A stretch of DNA of 58,241 nucleotides from Planctomycetota bacterium (GTDB taxonomy: Bacteria; Planctomycetota; Planctomycetia; Pirellulales; UBA1268): assembly GCA_016872555.1 (NCBI GenBank), contig VGZO01000027.1:1-58241 (forward strand), in the 5' to 3' direction. The notes below the pieces were generated by a model that saw only the letters and a program-made list of their open reading frames with translations, had not been told where the DNA came from and did no database searches. The translations under genes and the position numbers were made by a program. Positions 18,377 through 27,097 of this stretch are shown piece by piece (position 1 is the first letter of the stretch; each line of letters starts with the position of its first letter).

Positions 18377-19966
18377 TCAGGCGAGCGCCTCGCGCGACGG
18401 CCGGCCGTCGACGAGGCGCACGATCCCGAGCGGGTTGGCGTTTTGCAGGGCCGCCGGCAACATGCCGTCGGGCACGTCCTGATAGCAGACCGGCCGGATG
18501 AAGCGCTCGAGCGCCGCGGCACCGACGCTCGTGAACCGCGGGTCGCTGGTCGCCGGCCAGGGGCCGCCGTGCTGCATCGCGTGGCCGACCTCGACGCCGG
18601 TCGGGTAGCCGTTGACGATCAGCCGGCCGGCCTTGGTGGCGAGGATCGCCAGCAACTCGGCCGCCTGCTCGAGATCGGCCGGCGTGCCATGGACGGTGGC
18701 GGTGAGCTGACCGTCGAGGTGGCGGGCGACGGCGAGCAGCTCGTCGGGCGTGGCCGCCGACACGACGAGGCTCGCCGGGCCGAAGACCTCCTCGCCGAGC
18801 CGCGCGTCGCCGAGGAAAGCGGCGGCGGTCGTGGTCGCCACCAGCGCCACCGCGTCGTCGGGGCGCGTGCCGGCGGCACCGGTGGCCAGCAGCGCCGTAC
18901 CGCCGTTGCCGACGAGGTCGCCGCTGCCCTTCCGGTAGGCGGCGAGGATCTCGCTTGTGAGCATCCGCCCCGGCGCGGCGCCCGCGACGGCGCTGGCGAG
19001 GAGCCCGCGGAAGTGGGCGAAGTCGGGCCCCTCGACGCCGACGACCAGCCCCGGCTTGGTGCAGAACTGGCCGACGCCGAGCGTCATCGAGCCGACGAAC
19101 CCGGTGGCGATCGCCTCGGCGCGCGCCGCCAGGGCGCCGGGGAGGAGGAACACCGGATTGAGGCTGCTCATCTCGGCGAACACCGGGATCGGAAACGGCC
19201 GCCGCGCGGCGGCGTCGAACAGCGCCCGGCCGCCGGCGCGCGATCCGGTGAACCCGACCGCGGCGGCGAGCGGATGCTCGACCAGCGCCGTGCCGACGGT
19301 CGCCCCCGCGCCATGGAGCATCCCGAACACCCCCGCCGGCAAGCCCGCCTTCGCGACCGCGCGTTCGACCGCCCCGGCGACGAGCTCCGACGTGCCCGGA
19401 TGGCCGCGGTGCGCCTTGACGACGACCGGATTGCCGGTCGCCAGGGCGCTGGCGGTATCGCCGCCCGCCACGGAGAACGCGAGCGGGAAATTACTGGAGC
19501 CGAACACGATCACCGGTCCGAGCGGCACCTTGACGCGGCGGATGTCGGCCCGCGGCAGCGGCTGGCGCGAGGGTTGGGCGGGATCGATCCGCGCGTCGCA
19601 CCACGTGCCCTCGCGCGCCAGCGCCGCGAACAGCCGCAGCTGGCCGACCGTGCGCCCCCGTTCGCCGACGACGCGCGCTTCGGGCAGCGCCGTCTCGGCG
19701 CGGACCCGGGCGATGAGGTCGTCGCCGAGCGCGAGGATCTCCTCGGCGATCCCCTCGAGCAGCGCGGCGCGGACGGCACCGGTCGTCGCGGCGAAGACGG
19801 GAAACGCGTCGGCGGCGGCGCACACCGCGTCGGCCGCGTCGGCCGGTGTCGCCAGCGCGAACCGGCCAGGCAGCTCCGCCCCGTCGGCCGGGCCGGTCGC
19901 CGCGAACGTCGTCGTGCCGCCGCGCCGGGTGCCGGCGATGAACTGCTGCCCATGGAACGCGGTCAC
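18377..19966 (-). CDS. aldehyde dehydrogenase, 2-oxoglutarate-semialdehyde (2,5-dioxovalerate) type
   Basis: 529 residues, close to the NADP-dependent ketoglutaric-semialdehyde dehydrogenase family. Catalytic residues: N159 (FGSSNFPLAFS), E265 (VFAEMSSLNPVF) and C302 (GVGQFCTKPG). The EMSSxNPVFxxPG block is characteristic of this subgroup. The start is GTG 19966 with GAGGAG seven bases ahead; upstream codons in the same frame are not homologous. It follows the FAH-family gene by 46 bp and would oxidise its product to 2-oxoglutarate, the last step of Weimberg-type pentose or hexarate breakdown. Adjacent genes support this reading. Confidence 0.88.
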   Translation of the reverse strand: MTAFHGQQFIAGTRRGGTTTFAATGPADGAELPGRFALATPADAADAVCAAADAFPVFAATTGAVRAALLEGIAEEILALGDDLIARVRAETALPEARVVGERGRTVGQLRLFAALAREGTWCDARIDPAQPSRQPLPRADIRRVKVPLGPVIVFGSSNFPLAFSVAGGDTASALATGNPVVVKAHRGHPGTSELVAGAVERAVAKAGLPAGVFGMLHGAGATVGTALVEHPLAAAVGFTGSRAGGRALFDAAARRPFPIPVFAEMSSLNPVFLLPGALAARAEAIATGFVGSMTLGVGQFCTKPGLVVGVEGPDFAHFRGLLASAVAGAAPGRMLTSEILAAYRKGSGDLVGNGGTALLATGAAGTRPDDAVALVATTTAAAFLGDARLGEEVFGPASLVVSAATPDELLAVARHLDGQLTATVHGTPADLEQAAELLAILATKAGRLIVNGYPTGVEVGHAMQHGGPWPATSDPRFTSVGAAALERFIRPVCYQDVPDGMLPAALQNANPLGIVRLVDGRPSREALA

Positions 19967-20012
19967 GGAGCGACTCCTCGACGGGACGCCGGCACGTGGG
20001 CCGGGCTGACGA

Positions 20013-20897
20013 TCAGACGACGACGACCGGGTTGGCAAGCGCGCCGACGCCGTCGATCGTGATCGCGACGGCGTCGCCGCCGGCGAGCGTGAACGACTCG
20101 TCGGGCACGATGCCCGTGCCGGTAAGCAGCACGGCGCCAGCCGGAAACGTGTTGCAGCGGCAGAGATGGCCGATGAGGTCGGCGAACGGGCGCTTGATCC
20201 GGTCGACCGTCGTCTCGCCGGAAAACACAACCGCGTCACCGCGGCGGATCTCGATCGTGATCCGCCAGGTGCGGATCGCCGCTTCGTCGCTGCCGAGCAC
20301 GATCCACGGGCCGAGGGCACAGGAGCGGTCGTAGACCTTCGCCTGCGGCAGGTAGAGGAGGTTCTCCCCTTCGATGTCGCGGCTGCTCATGTCGTTGCCG
20401 ACCGTGCAGCCGACCAGTCGGCCGTCGGGCGCGATGACCAGCGCCAGCTCCGGCTCCGGCACGCTCCACGCCGCGTCGCGTCTGATCCCGACCGGTTCGC
20501 CGGGGCCCACCGCCCGGGCGCCGACCGCCTTGAAGAACAGTTCCGGCCGAACCGCCTCGTAGACGCGGTCGTAGGCCGTGGCGGCAAACTCCGACTCCTC
20601 CATCCGGGCCGTCTTGCTCCGCAGGTAGGTGACCCCGGCCGCCCACACCTCCTGGTCGGGATCGACCGGAGCGCGGAGCACGACGTCGGCCAGCGACAGA
20701 GAATGCAGTGCCCGGCGGACCGCGTCGGCGAGGGCGGCGGCGGGATCGCCGGCCGCGAGGATCGTCCGCAGCCGGGGCACGCCGCTGGTCGACAGGTCGT
20801 GGATCCGCTTGCCGTCGAGACTGCCGCCGACGCGGATGTCGGCGGGATCGTCGGCCAGCGAGAAGCGGCAGAGGAAGGGGCCGGCGGCGGGGGGCAT
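20013..20897 (-). CDS. fumarylacetoacetate-hydrolase-family protein, probable 2-keto-3-deoxy-pentonate dehydratase
   Basis: 294 residues. Fold markers are [21 protein letters not shown], the acidic metal ligands in [11 protein letters not shown], and the long block [21 protein letters not shown] that is typical of the XylX/KdaD branch rather than of fumarylacetoacetase. This branch dehydrates 2-keto-3-deoxy-D-pentonate to 2-oxoglutarate semialdehyde. It is first in the leftward operon and divergent from the pentonate dehydratase, so the three enzymes can run pentonate to 2-oxoglutarate. No sugar dehydrogenase or lactonase is in the window. Confidence 0.82.
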   Translation of the reverse strand: MPPAAGPFLCRFSLADDPADIRVGGSLDGKRIHDLSTSGVPRLRTILAAGDPAAALADAVRRALHSLSLADVVLRAPVDPDQEVWAAGVTYLRSKTARMEESEFAATAYDRVYEAVRPELFFKAVGARAVGPGEPVGIRRDAAWSVPEPELALVIAPDGRLVGCTVGNDMSSRDIEGENLLYLPQAKVYDRSCALGPWIVLGSDEAAIRTWRITIEIRRGDAVVFSGETTVDRIKRPFADLIGHLCRCNTFPAGAVLLTGTGIVPDESFTLAGGDAVAITIDGVGALANPVVVV

Positions 20898-20993
20898 GGC
20901 GTGACTTGGCGGGGACGGGGCGAGGACGCAGAGTATATCGCCGTGCCGAGCCGTGACTTGTGCCGTGCGTCGTCCGCAGCGAGAGACCAACCG
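20898..20993. promoter_or_regulatory. divergent control region of the sugar-acid cluster
   Basis: This 96-bp gap separates the two divergent arms of the sugar-acid cluster. CGTGACTTG occurs twice in the same orientation, at 20900-20908 and 20952-20960, 52 bp or about five helical turns apart. That is a plausible pair of sites for one regulator. TATATC at 20934 could be a -10 element for the rightward gene. No regulator gene lies next to it. Confidence 0.35.
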
Positions 20994-22946
20994 ATGACCT
21001 CATCCGCCGCCACGCCCGGGTTCGACTCCGCCGACGAGTCGATCTACGCGGTCGCGACCTCGTCGCCCGGCCCGACGGGAAAGCTGCCGCTCACCGACCG
21101 GATGCTCCGCGACAGCCCCAGCGGCGACCTGTTCGGGCTGTCGCAGAACGTCGGCATGGGATGGAAGCCGGCCAACGCCGCCGCGGCGCAGGTCATGCTC
21201 CTCAGCACGCAGGGGGGCATCCGGCGCCCCGACGGCACGCCCGTCGCCCTCGGCCTCCACACCGGCCACTGGGAGATCGGATTGCTCGTCGAGGCGGCGG
21301 CGGCGGCACTCGAGTCGGCCGGCCTGGTCCCGTTCGCCGCTGCCTGCTCCGATCCCTGCGACGGGCGCACGCAGGGGACGACGGGGATGTTCGACAGCCT
21401 GCCGTACCGCAACGACGCGGCGATCGTGCTGCGGCGGCTTGCCCGGTCGCTGCCGCAGCGCCGGGCGGTGATCGGGATCGCCACCTGCGACAAGGGGCTC
21501 CCGGCGATGATGATGGCGCTGGCCGGCCTCGGCGACCGGCCCGGAGCGATCGTGCCCGGCGGAGTCACGCTGCCTCCCGAGCGCGGAGAAGATGCCGGGA
21601 CGATCCAGACGATCGGCACCCGCTACGTCCACGGCCGGATCACGCTCGAGGAGGCGGCCGACCTCGGCTGCCGCGCCTGCGCCTCCCCCGGCGGCGGCTG
21701 CCAATTTCTCGGGACCGCGGCCACGGCGCAGGTCGTGGCCGAGGCGCTCGGACTGACCGTGCCCCACGCGGCCCTCTCGCCCAGCGGCCAGCCGGTGTGG
21801 CTCGACATGGCCGTCCGCTCGGCGCGCGCGGTCGTCGCCAGGATCGCCGCCGGCGACACGCTCGCCGCGATCCTCACGACCGCGGCGCTGCGCAACGCGA
21901 TGGTCGTCCACGCCGCGTTCGGCGGATCGACCAACCTGCTCCTCCACGTCCCGGCGATCGCGCACGCCGCCGGTCTCGAGCCCCCGAGCGTGGCCGACTG
22001 GATCGACGTCAACCAGCGCGTGCCGCGCCTGGTCAGCGTGCTTCCCAACGGCCCCGAGCACCACCCGACGGTGCGCGTGTTCCTCGCCGGCGGCGTCCCC
22101 GAGGTGATGCTCCACCTCGACCGCCTCGGCCTCCTCGACACGAGCGTGCGGACCGTGTCGGGGGGCACGCTTGCCGACCAGCTCGCCTGGTGGGAATCGA
22201 GCGAGAGGCGGCAGCGCTTCCGCGAGCGCCTCGCCGCCGACGGCATCGAACCCGACGACGTGATCCTGCCCCCCGCGCGGGCGCGACACCGGGGGCTGCG
22301 CGGCACGATGGCGTTTCCGCGCGGCACGCTCGCGCCGGAGGGGAGCGTGGTCAAGGCGACGGCCATCGACCCGGCAGCCTGCGACGACCAGGGGCGCTAC
22401 CGGCACCGCGGGCCGGCGCGCGTGTTTACCAGCGAGCGGCAGGCGATGGCGGCGATCAAGGAGGGGCGGATCCGGGCCGGCGACGTGGTCGTGCTCGCGG
22501 GCATCGGGCCGCTCGGCACGGGGATGGAGGAGACCTACCAGGTGACCTCGGCGATCAAGCAGCTCCCGTTCGCCGCTCGGGTGGCGGTTGTCACCGACGC
22601 GCGGTTCTCCGGGGTCTCGACCGGGGCGTGCATCGGCCATGTCGGGCCTGAGGCGCTGGCCGGTGGGCCGCTCGGCAAGCTCGTCGACGGCGACGAGATC
22701 GCGATCACGATCGATCCGGCCACGGCGACGGGACGGATCGACCTGGTCGGCGACGGGAAGCGCGAATTCACCGTTGCCGAAGCCGAGGCGGAGCTCGACC
22801 GGCGGCCGTTGCGGAGCGACCTCGCCCCCGATGCCTGCCTCCCGGCCGACACCCGGCTGTGGGCCGTGCTCCAGGGGATCAGCGGGGGCACGTGGGCCGG
22901 GTGCGTCTACGACCCGGACCGGATCGCCCGCCGGCTGGGGGGCTGA
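20994..22946 (+). CDS. yjhG: IlvD/Edd-family pentonate (D-xylonate) dehydratase, YjhG/YagF type
   Basis: 650 residues, the length of YjhG/YagF. The N-terminal [20 protein letters not shown] and [11 protein letters not shown] blocks are specific to this branch and absent from IlvD. Iron-sulfur and active-site Cys lie in [12 protein letters not shown] (118-129), ATCDKGLP (163-170) and [13 protein letters not shown]. The enzyme dehydrates D-xylonate (or a related pentonate) to 2-keto-3-deoxy-xylonate. In E. coli the partner is an aldolase; here the divergent genes encode a dehydratase and a semialdehyde dehydrogenase, the oxidative branch. The long upstream in-frame extension is not homologous; ATG 20994 fits. 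Confidence 0.9.
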   Translation: MTSSAATPGFDSADESIYAVATSSPGPTGKLPLTDRMLRDSPSGDLFGLSQNVGMGWKPANAAAAQVMLLSTQGGIRRPDGTPVALGLHTGHWEIGLLVEAAAAALESAGLVPFAAACSDPCDGRTQGTTGMFDSLPYRNDAAIVLRRLARSLPQRRAVIGIATCDKGLPAMMMALAGLGDRPGAIVPGGVTLPPERGEDAGTIQTIGTRYVHGRITLEEAADLGCRACASPGGGCQFLGTAATAQVVAEALGLTVPHAALSPSGQPVWLDMAVRSARAVVARIAAGDTLAAILTTAALRNAMVVHAAFGGSTNLLLHVPAIAHAAGLEPPSVADWIDVNQRVPRLVSVLPNGPEHHPTVRVFLAGGVPEVMLHLDRLGLLDTSVRTVSGGTLADQLAWWESSERRQRFRERLAADGIEPDDVILPPARARHRGLRGTMAFPRGTLAPEGSVVKATAIDPAACDDQGRYRHRGPARVFTSERQAMAAIKEGRIRAGDVVVLAGIGPLGTGMEETYQVTSAIKQLPFAARVAVVTDARFSGVSTGACIGHVGPEALAGGPLGKLVDGDEIAITIDPATATGRIDLVGDGKREFTVAEAEAELDRRPLRSDLAPDACLPADTRLWAVLQGISGGTWAGCVYDPDRIARRLGG

Positions 22947-22972
22947 AAACCGACGGTTTTCGGCGTTCAGCC
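22941..22972 (+). terminator. nested hairpin after the pentonate dehydratase
   Basis: An outer stem GGCTGAA/TTCAGCC (22941-22947 with 22966-22972) encloses, as an alternative, an inner perfect stem GAAAACC/GGTTTTC (22945-22951 with 22955-22961, loop GAC). The hairpin overlaps the stop codon TGA at 22944-22946. The second arm of the inner stem carries TTTT, but no longer T run follows. Confidence 0.5.
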
Positions 22973-23086
22973 GCGGAAAAAGCCGTGTCCGGCCGATAAC
23001 TTGTGTGGACGACTGATGTCGAGACGGCTATTTTTACGCCAGTTGCCCGAGTCAGAGACGGCGACGTGGTTTCGCCGGTGCCGCCG

Positions 23087-23584
23087 ATGCATGCAAAAGT
23101 CTCCGTTCAGCGTGCCAACTCGCCGCGCGGGAAGTGCGATTCGCCCGAGCAGGAGGCCTACCTCCACATGTGGCGGACCTACGACCTGCTCAAGGCTCTC
23201 GAAGAGCAGGTCTTCGATCGCCACGACCTCTCCGCCCAGCAGTACAACGCCCTGCGGATTCTCGCCGACGCCGCCCCCGACTCGTTGCCAACGCTCGCCC
23301 TCGCCGGCCGGCTGGTGTCGCGGGCCCCGGACATTACCCGGCTCCTCGACCGGCTCGAGCGACGCGGTCTGATCCGCCGCGACCGCCGTGCCGACAACCG
23401 CCGCGTCGTCGCCGTCTCGATCACCTGGGCCGGCACGGCGCTCCTCGACGACCTGGCCGACGAGATCGTCGCCTGCGGTCACCGCCAACTCGGTCACATG
23501 AAGCCCTCTGACCTGCGCCTCCTCGTCGACCTGCTCCGTGCGGCACGCGCCCCTCACGAGCGCGAGCGGCGCGGCGACGCCTGA
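23087..23584 (+). CDS. MarR-family transcriptional regulator
   Basis: 165 residues from ATG 23087. A winged-helix core of the MarR type is clear. The dimer helix is EAYLHMWRTYDLLKALEEQV, then LSAQQYNALRILADA, the recognition region LAGRLVSRAPDITRLLDRLERRGLI, and the wing RRDRRADNRRVVAVSITWAG. A GTG at 23003 in the same frame would add 28 residues, but that part looks like leader DNA. The flavoprotein gene starts 31 bp downstream on the same strand, so the regulator probably controls it, possibly in response to a small aromatic ligand (inference). Confidence 0.86.
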   Translation: MHAKVSVQRANSPRGKCDSPEQEAYLHMWRTYDLLKALEEQVFDRHDLSAQQYNALRILADAAPDSLPTLALAGRLVSRAPDITRLLDRLERRGLIRRDRRADNRRVVAVSITWAGTALLDDLADEIVACGHRQLGHMKPSDLRLLVDLLRAARAPHERERRGDA

Positions 23585-23615
23585 ACCGACCCCGATCCCC
23601 ACGCGGAGACGTCCC

Positions 23616-24887
23616 ATGATGGTCGCCCTGCCCGAAACCCCGTCGCGGACCGACGTCGTCGTCATCGGCGGCGGGCCCGCCGGCTCCACCGCGGCCACGC
23701 TCGTCGCCCGCGCTGGCCACCGGGTCACGCTGCTCGAGCGCGAGCGGTTTCCCCGCTACCACATCGGCGAATCGCTGATTCCCGAGACGTTCTGGGTCCT
23801 CGAACGCCTCGGTGTGCTCGACCGGCTCCGCGATGCCGCGTACGTCCAAAAGCGGAGCGTGCAGTTCGTGACCGGCACGGGGAAGCTGTCGGCGCCGTTT
23901 TATTTCCAGGAGCACAAGCCGCACGACTCGTCGCAGACCTGGCAGGTGGAGCGGGCCGACTTCGACCTGATGATGCTCGACAACGCCCGCGAGGCGGGCG
24001 TCGAGGTTCACGAAGGGACGCGCGTCCTCGAGGTCTTGTTCGACGGCGAGCGCGCCCGTGGCGTGGCGATCGCCGACCCGGCGGCACCCGGTGGCCGCCG
24101 TGAGATTCATGCCGACGTCGTCGTTGATGCCGCCGGGCAGAGCGGCCTGATTCTCGACCGCCTCGGCCTCCGCGAGTGGGACCCGGTCCTCAAGAAGGCG
24201 GCACTGTGGACCTACTGGAAGGGGGCGACCCGCGACACCGGCCGCGATTCGGGTGCGACGCTGGTGATGCAACTCGACAACAAGCTCGGCTGGTTCTGGT
24301 ACATCCCGCTGCGCGACGATGTCACGAGCATCGGCGTCGTCGCGCCGTTCGAGTACCTGTTCAAGGATCGCCCGACGAAGGACCATGAGGCGATTTACCG
24401 GGAGGAGCTGGCCCGCTGCCCCGGTTTGCAGTCGCGCCTCGGGGAGGCGACGCAGTTCGGCCCGTACCGGGCGGCGAAGGAGTATTCCTACCGCTCGCGG
24501 CAGGTGGCCGGCGACGGCTGGGTGCTCGTCGGCGATGCCTTCGGATTCCTCGATCCGCTGTACTCGTCGGGAATCCTCCTCGCGCTGCATTCCGGTGCCA
24601 AAGCTGCCGACGCGATCGTCGCGGGGTTGGCGGCGGGCGACACGTCGGCCGAGCGGCTCGGCAGTTGGGGCGCGGAGTACGTCGCCGGGATGGAGCGGAT
24701 GCGGCGGCTGGTCTGCGAGTTTTACGACGGCTTCAATTTCGGCGGGTTCGTCAAGAAGCATCCCGACCTCAAGGGGCACATCACCGACCTGTTGATCGGC
24801 GACTTGTTCACCTCCAGGACCGACGTCCTCGTCGAGCCGATGGACTCGTTTCGGGCCGAACGGCAGGCGCTGCCCGCGGCAGGCTGA
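23616..24887 (+). CDS. FAD-dependent monooxygenase/halogenase-like flavoprotein
   Basis: 423 residues. FAD-binding GGGPAG at 18-23, the RFPRYHIGESLIP block (44-56) and the second FAD motif WVLVGDAFGFLDPLYSSG (302-319) place it in the geranylgeranyl-reductase/flavin-halogenase group. GWFWYIP at 225-231 matches the GWxWxIP fingerprint used for flavin-dependent halogenases. K79 in QKRSVQF stands where the free-standing halogenases carry a catalytic Lys, though the flanking residues differ. Substrate unknown. It could equally be an oxidoreductase that retained the fingerprint. It is preceded by the MarR gene; GGAG lies nine bases ahead of the ATG. Confidence 0.8.
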   Translation: MMVALPETPSRTDVVVIGGGPAGSTAATLVARAGHRVTLLERERFPRYHIGESLIPETFWVLERLGVLDRLRDAAYVQKRSVQFVTGTGKLSAPFYFQEHKPHDSSQTWQVERADFDLMMLDNAREAGVEVHEGTRVLEVLFDGERARGVAIADPAAPGGRREIHADVVVDAAGQSGLILDRLGLREWDPVLKKAALWTYWKGATRDTGRDSGATLVMQLDNKLGWFWYIPLRDDVTSIGVVAPFEYLFKDRPTKDHEAIYREELARCPGLQSRLGEATQFGPYRAAKEYSYRSRQVAGDGWVLVGDAFGFLDPLYSSGILLALHSGAKAADAIVAGLAAGDTSAERLGSWGAEYVAGMERMRRLVCEFYDGFNFGGFVKKHPDLKGHITDLLIGDLFTSRTDVLVEPMDSFRAERQALPAAG

Positions 24888-24951
24888 GTGCGGTACGGGC
24901 CTGGCCGCTCGTCCAATCGGCTCCACCGCGAGGGGGGCGAGCGACACCGGT

Positions 24952-24981
24952 TTGCCGGTGGCCGCGGCGACGCGGTAGTCT
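24952..24981 (+). promoter_or_regulatory. candidate promoter of the lipoprotein gene
   Basis: TTGCCG (24952-24957), an 18-base spacer and TAGTCT (24976-24981), 45 bp before the ATG. The same -10 hexamer and spacer length occur upstream of the RNase III gene. Confidence 0.4.
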
Positions 24982-25026
24982 CATCCGAGTCTCAGGGATC
25001 GCGTCGTGTCTTTCGGGGGAGAGCAG

Positions 25027-25530
25027 ATGAACCACGCCGCTGGCCGTGTCGCGGGGATCGTGATGGTCGTCGTCGTCGGGTGCGCCCCGCCGGCGAAGAA
25101 GCCGGCGGCGACCTCGACGCAGCAGCCGATCGAAACGCGGAAGACGATCGGCAAGACGACGCAAAACGTGCTCCCGCTGGCCGACGCCCTCCAGCAAGGA
25201 GGGCAACTGGCCGAGATGTCGATCACCAGTGGCGGCTTGGGCGCGATCACCTCCGACGCCTACCGGACGAGCGTCGGCAAGATGGGGATCATCGCCGTCG
25301 AGCACCAACTCCAGCTCGTCGAGGCGGAGCACGGCCCGAAGCCGATGAACTACGACGAGTTCATGGCCAAGGTGATCGGCAAGGGCAAGCCCGACGGCAT
25401 CCAGCTCCCGATGCTGCCCTACTACCAGGAATGGGCCTACGACCCCGAAGCCAAGAAGCTCGTCGTCGTCGAGTTCCCGCTGAAGAAGGAACAGCGGCAG
25501 CAGGAAACGACCGGCGCGTCGGGATTGTGA
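25027..25530 (+). CDS. lipoprotein of unknown function
   Basis: 167 residues. A lipobox VVVVGC puts the lipidated Cys at residue 19, after a short hydrophobic stretch. The mature part has no recognised domain. A T/Q-rich linker (about 28-45) is followed by a small folded region with KPMNYDEFMAKVIGKG and LPYYQEWAYDPEAKKLVVVE. Probably membrane-anchored in the envelope. GGGGGA precedes the ATG; an in-frame ATG at 25006 would spoil the signal. It stands alone, with its own candidate promoter, and converges with the Gfo/Idh/MocA gene. Confidence 0.7.
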   Translation: MNHAAGRVAGIVMVVVVGCAPPAKKPAATSTQQPIETRKTIGKTTQNVLPLADALQQGGQLAEMSITSGGLGAITSDAYRTSVGKMGIIAVEHQLQLVEAEHGPKPMNYDEFMAKVIGKGKPDGIQLPMLPYYQEWAYDPEAKKLVVVEFPLKKEQRQQETTGASGL

Positions 25531-25582
25531 CCCGCGGTCGTCGCCCTGCCGTGGAAGCTGCAAGCTCGGTTCCCGATCCTCG

Positions 25583-26935
25583 TCACACGCGCGGGATCCC
25601 GTAGCCGGCCCGCGGGGTCCGCGCGGCGAGCCCCGCCGCTTGCTCGTCGCCGGGGATCGTCTCGGTCTTCGGATCCCAGCGGATCGTGCGGCCGAGCCGG
25701 GCGGCGATCGCGGTCAGGTGGCAGGTGTTCATCGCGATCACGTGGCTGAACAGGTCGGAGACCGGCAGCCCCCCCTCGCGGATGCAGCGGTAGAAGTTTT
25801 GCTTGTGACCCTCGAACGGCTTGCCCTTGTAGAGGGCGACGATGTCGGCGTCGGTGAACTGGTCTTTGTCCCACTGCTCCTCGATCGGCTTGCCGACGAT
25901 CTTCTCGCGGTTGACGAAGATCCGACCCTTCGTCCCCTCGAACAGGATGCCATTGTCGGAGCGGCTGTCGACGACCATCCCGACGCCGCTGGGAAACACG
26001 CACTTCACGGCGAAGTCGTGCGACGTGTTGTAGCTGTCGGACACGGTCGGGTAGCCGTCCTTGAACGGGACCGGGTGCTTGGAATCGGTGCCGTCGATCC
26101 GCACCGGCCCCTTGCCGAGGGAGTCCTCGCGCAGCGCCCATTGGGCGATGTCGACGTGGTGCGCGCCCCAGTCGGTGAACTTGCCCCCGGAGTATTCGTA
26201 CCACCAGCGAAACTCGTAATGGCAGCGCTTCTCACGGTACGGCTCGGCCTTCGCCTGGCCCTGCCACATCTCCCAGTCGAGTTCCTTGGGCACGTCGACG
26301 ACCGGGAACGGCCCGCCGGTCGGGGCGCCGTTGATCCCCACGGTGACGTTGACGATCTCGCCGAGCAGCCCCTTGTGGACCATGTTGACGGCGCGGAGGA
26401 ACCGGTCGCGGTCGCTGCGCTGCTGCGTGCCGATGAGGAACTGCTGCTTCGGATACTTCTCCGCCGCGGCACGCACGAGCCGGTTTTCCTCGAGCGTGAA
26501 CGACAGCGGCTTCTGGCAGAAGACGTGCTTGCCGGCCTGAAGGGCCTCGATGGCGATCTTCACGTGCCAGTGGTCGGGGGTGACGATGCTCACCACGTCG
26601 ATGTCCGGGCGCTCGAGGACCTCGCGGTAGTCGCGGTAGGCGTCGGCCTTCCCCTTGCCGATCCGCTCGTCGTGCTTGGCACGCTGGGCGTGGCGGTCGT
26701 CGACGTCGCAGACGGCGAGGATGTCGCCGAATTCGGCGTGGCCGTGGGCGTCGCCGGTGCCCATCGAGCCGGTGCCGATGCAGCCGATCCGCGGCCGGTC
26801 GGCTGCCGCCCGGTTGGCGAACGCCGGCGTCGTCCAGGCGAAGGCCGGCACGAATCCGCCGGTGAGCGCGGCGACGCTCCCCGCGGTGGAACGGAACACC
26901 TCCCGGCGGGTGGAACGCTGGCGCGTGCTGCTCAT
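25583..26935 (-). CDS. Tat-exported Gfo/Idh/MocA-family oxidoreductase
   Basis: 450 residues. A twin-arginine leader (STRREVFRSTAGSVAALTGG, residues 8-27) precedes the Rossmann domain (RIGCIGTGSMGTGDAHGHAE, 49-68). The conserved catalytic-site region is GKHVFCQKPLS (Lys-Pro), and the C-terminal domain has YEFRWWYEYSGGKFTDWGAHH and DIAQWAL. This planctomycete type is dedicated to secreted or periplasmic sugar or cyclitol oxidation with tightly bound NAD(P); the substrate is unknown. GGGAG sits six bases before ATG 26935. The frame continues far upstream but without homology. It diverges from the propeller gene. Confidence 0.9.
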   Translation of the reverse strand: MSSTRQRSTRREVFRSTAGSVAALTGGFVPAFAWTTPAFANRAAADRPRIGCIGTGSMGTGDAHGHAEFGDILAVCDVDDRHAQRAKHDERIGKGKADAYRDYREVLERPDIDVVSIVTPDHWHVKIAIEALQAGKHVFCQKPLSFTLEENRLVRAAAEKYPKQQFLIGTQQRSDRDRFLRAVNMVHKGLLGEIVNVTVGINGAPTGGPFPVVDVPKELDWEMWQGQAKAEPYREKRCHYEFRWWYEYSGGKFTDWGAHHVDIAQWALREDSLGKGPVRIDGTDSKHPVPFKDGYPTVSDSYNTSHDFAVKCVFPSGVGMVVDSRSDNGILFEGTKGRIFVNREKIVGKPIEEQWDKDQFTDADIVALYKGKPFEGHKQNFYRCIREGGLPVSDLFSHVIAMNTCHLTAIAARLGRTIRWDPKTETIPGDEQAAGLAARTPRAGYGIPRV

Positions 26936-27097
26936 GGTCGGCTCCCGGAGTGGACGAGTGTCGGCGGCATGTCTCGGGGGGAGAGTGTAGCGACGCGGCG
27001 GCCGTGGCATGAACCCCGCAGGACGGCCGGGACGCCATAATAAGCCGCGGCGGCGGACGCGGCATGACGGCACGGTTCGGGAGCCGGGGAGGTGGTG

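Noticed and set aside
20994-22946. IlvD dihydroxyacid dehydratase of branched amino-acid synthesis
   Set aside because: N-terminal blocks and length match the YjhG/YagF branch, and the neighbours are sugar-acid genes.
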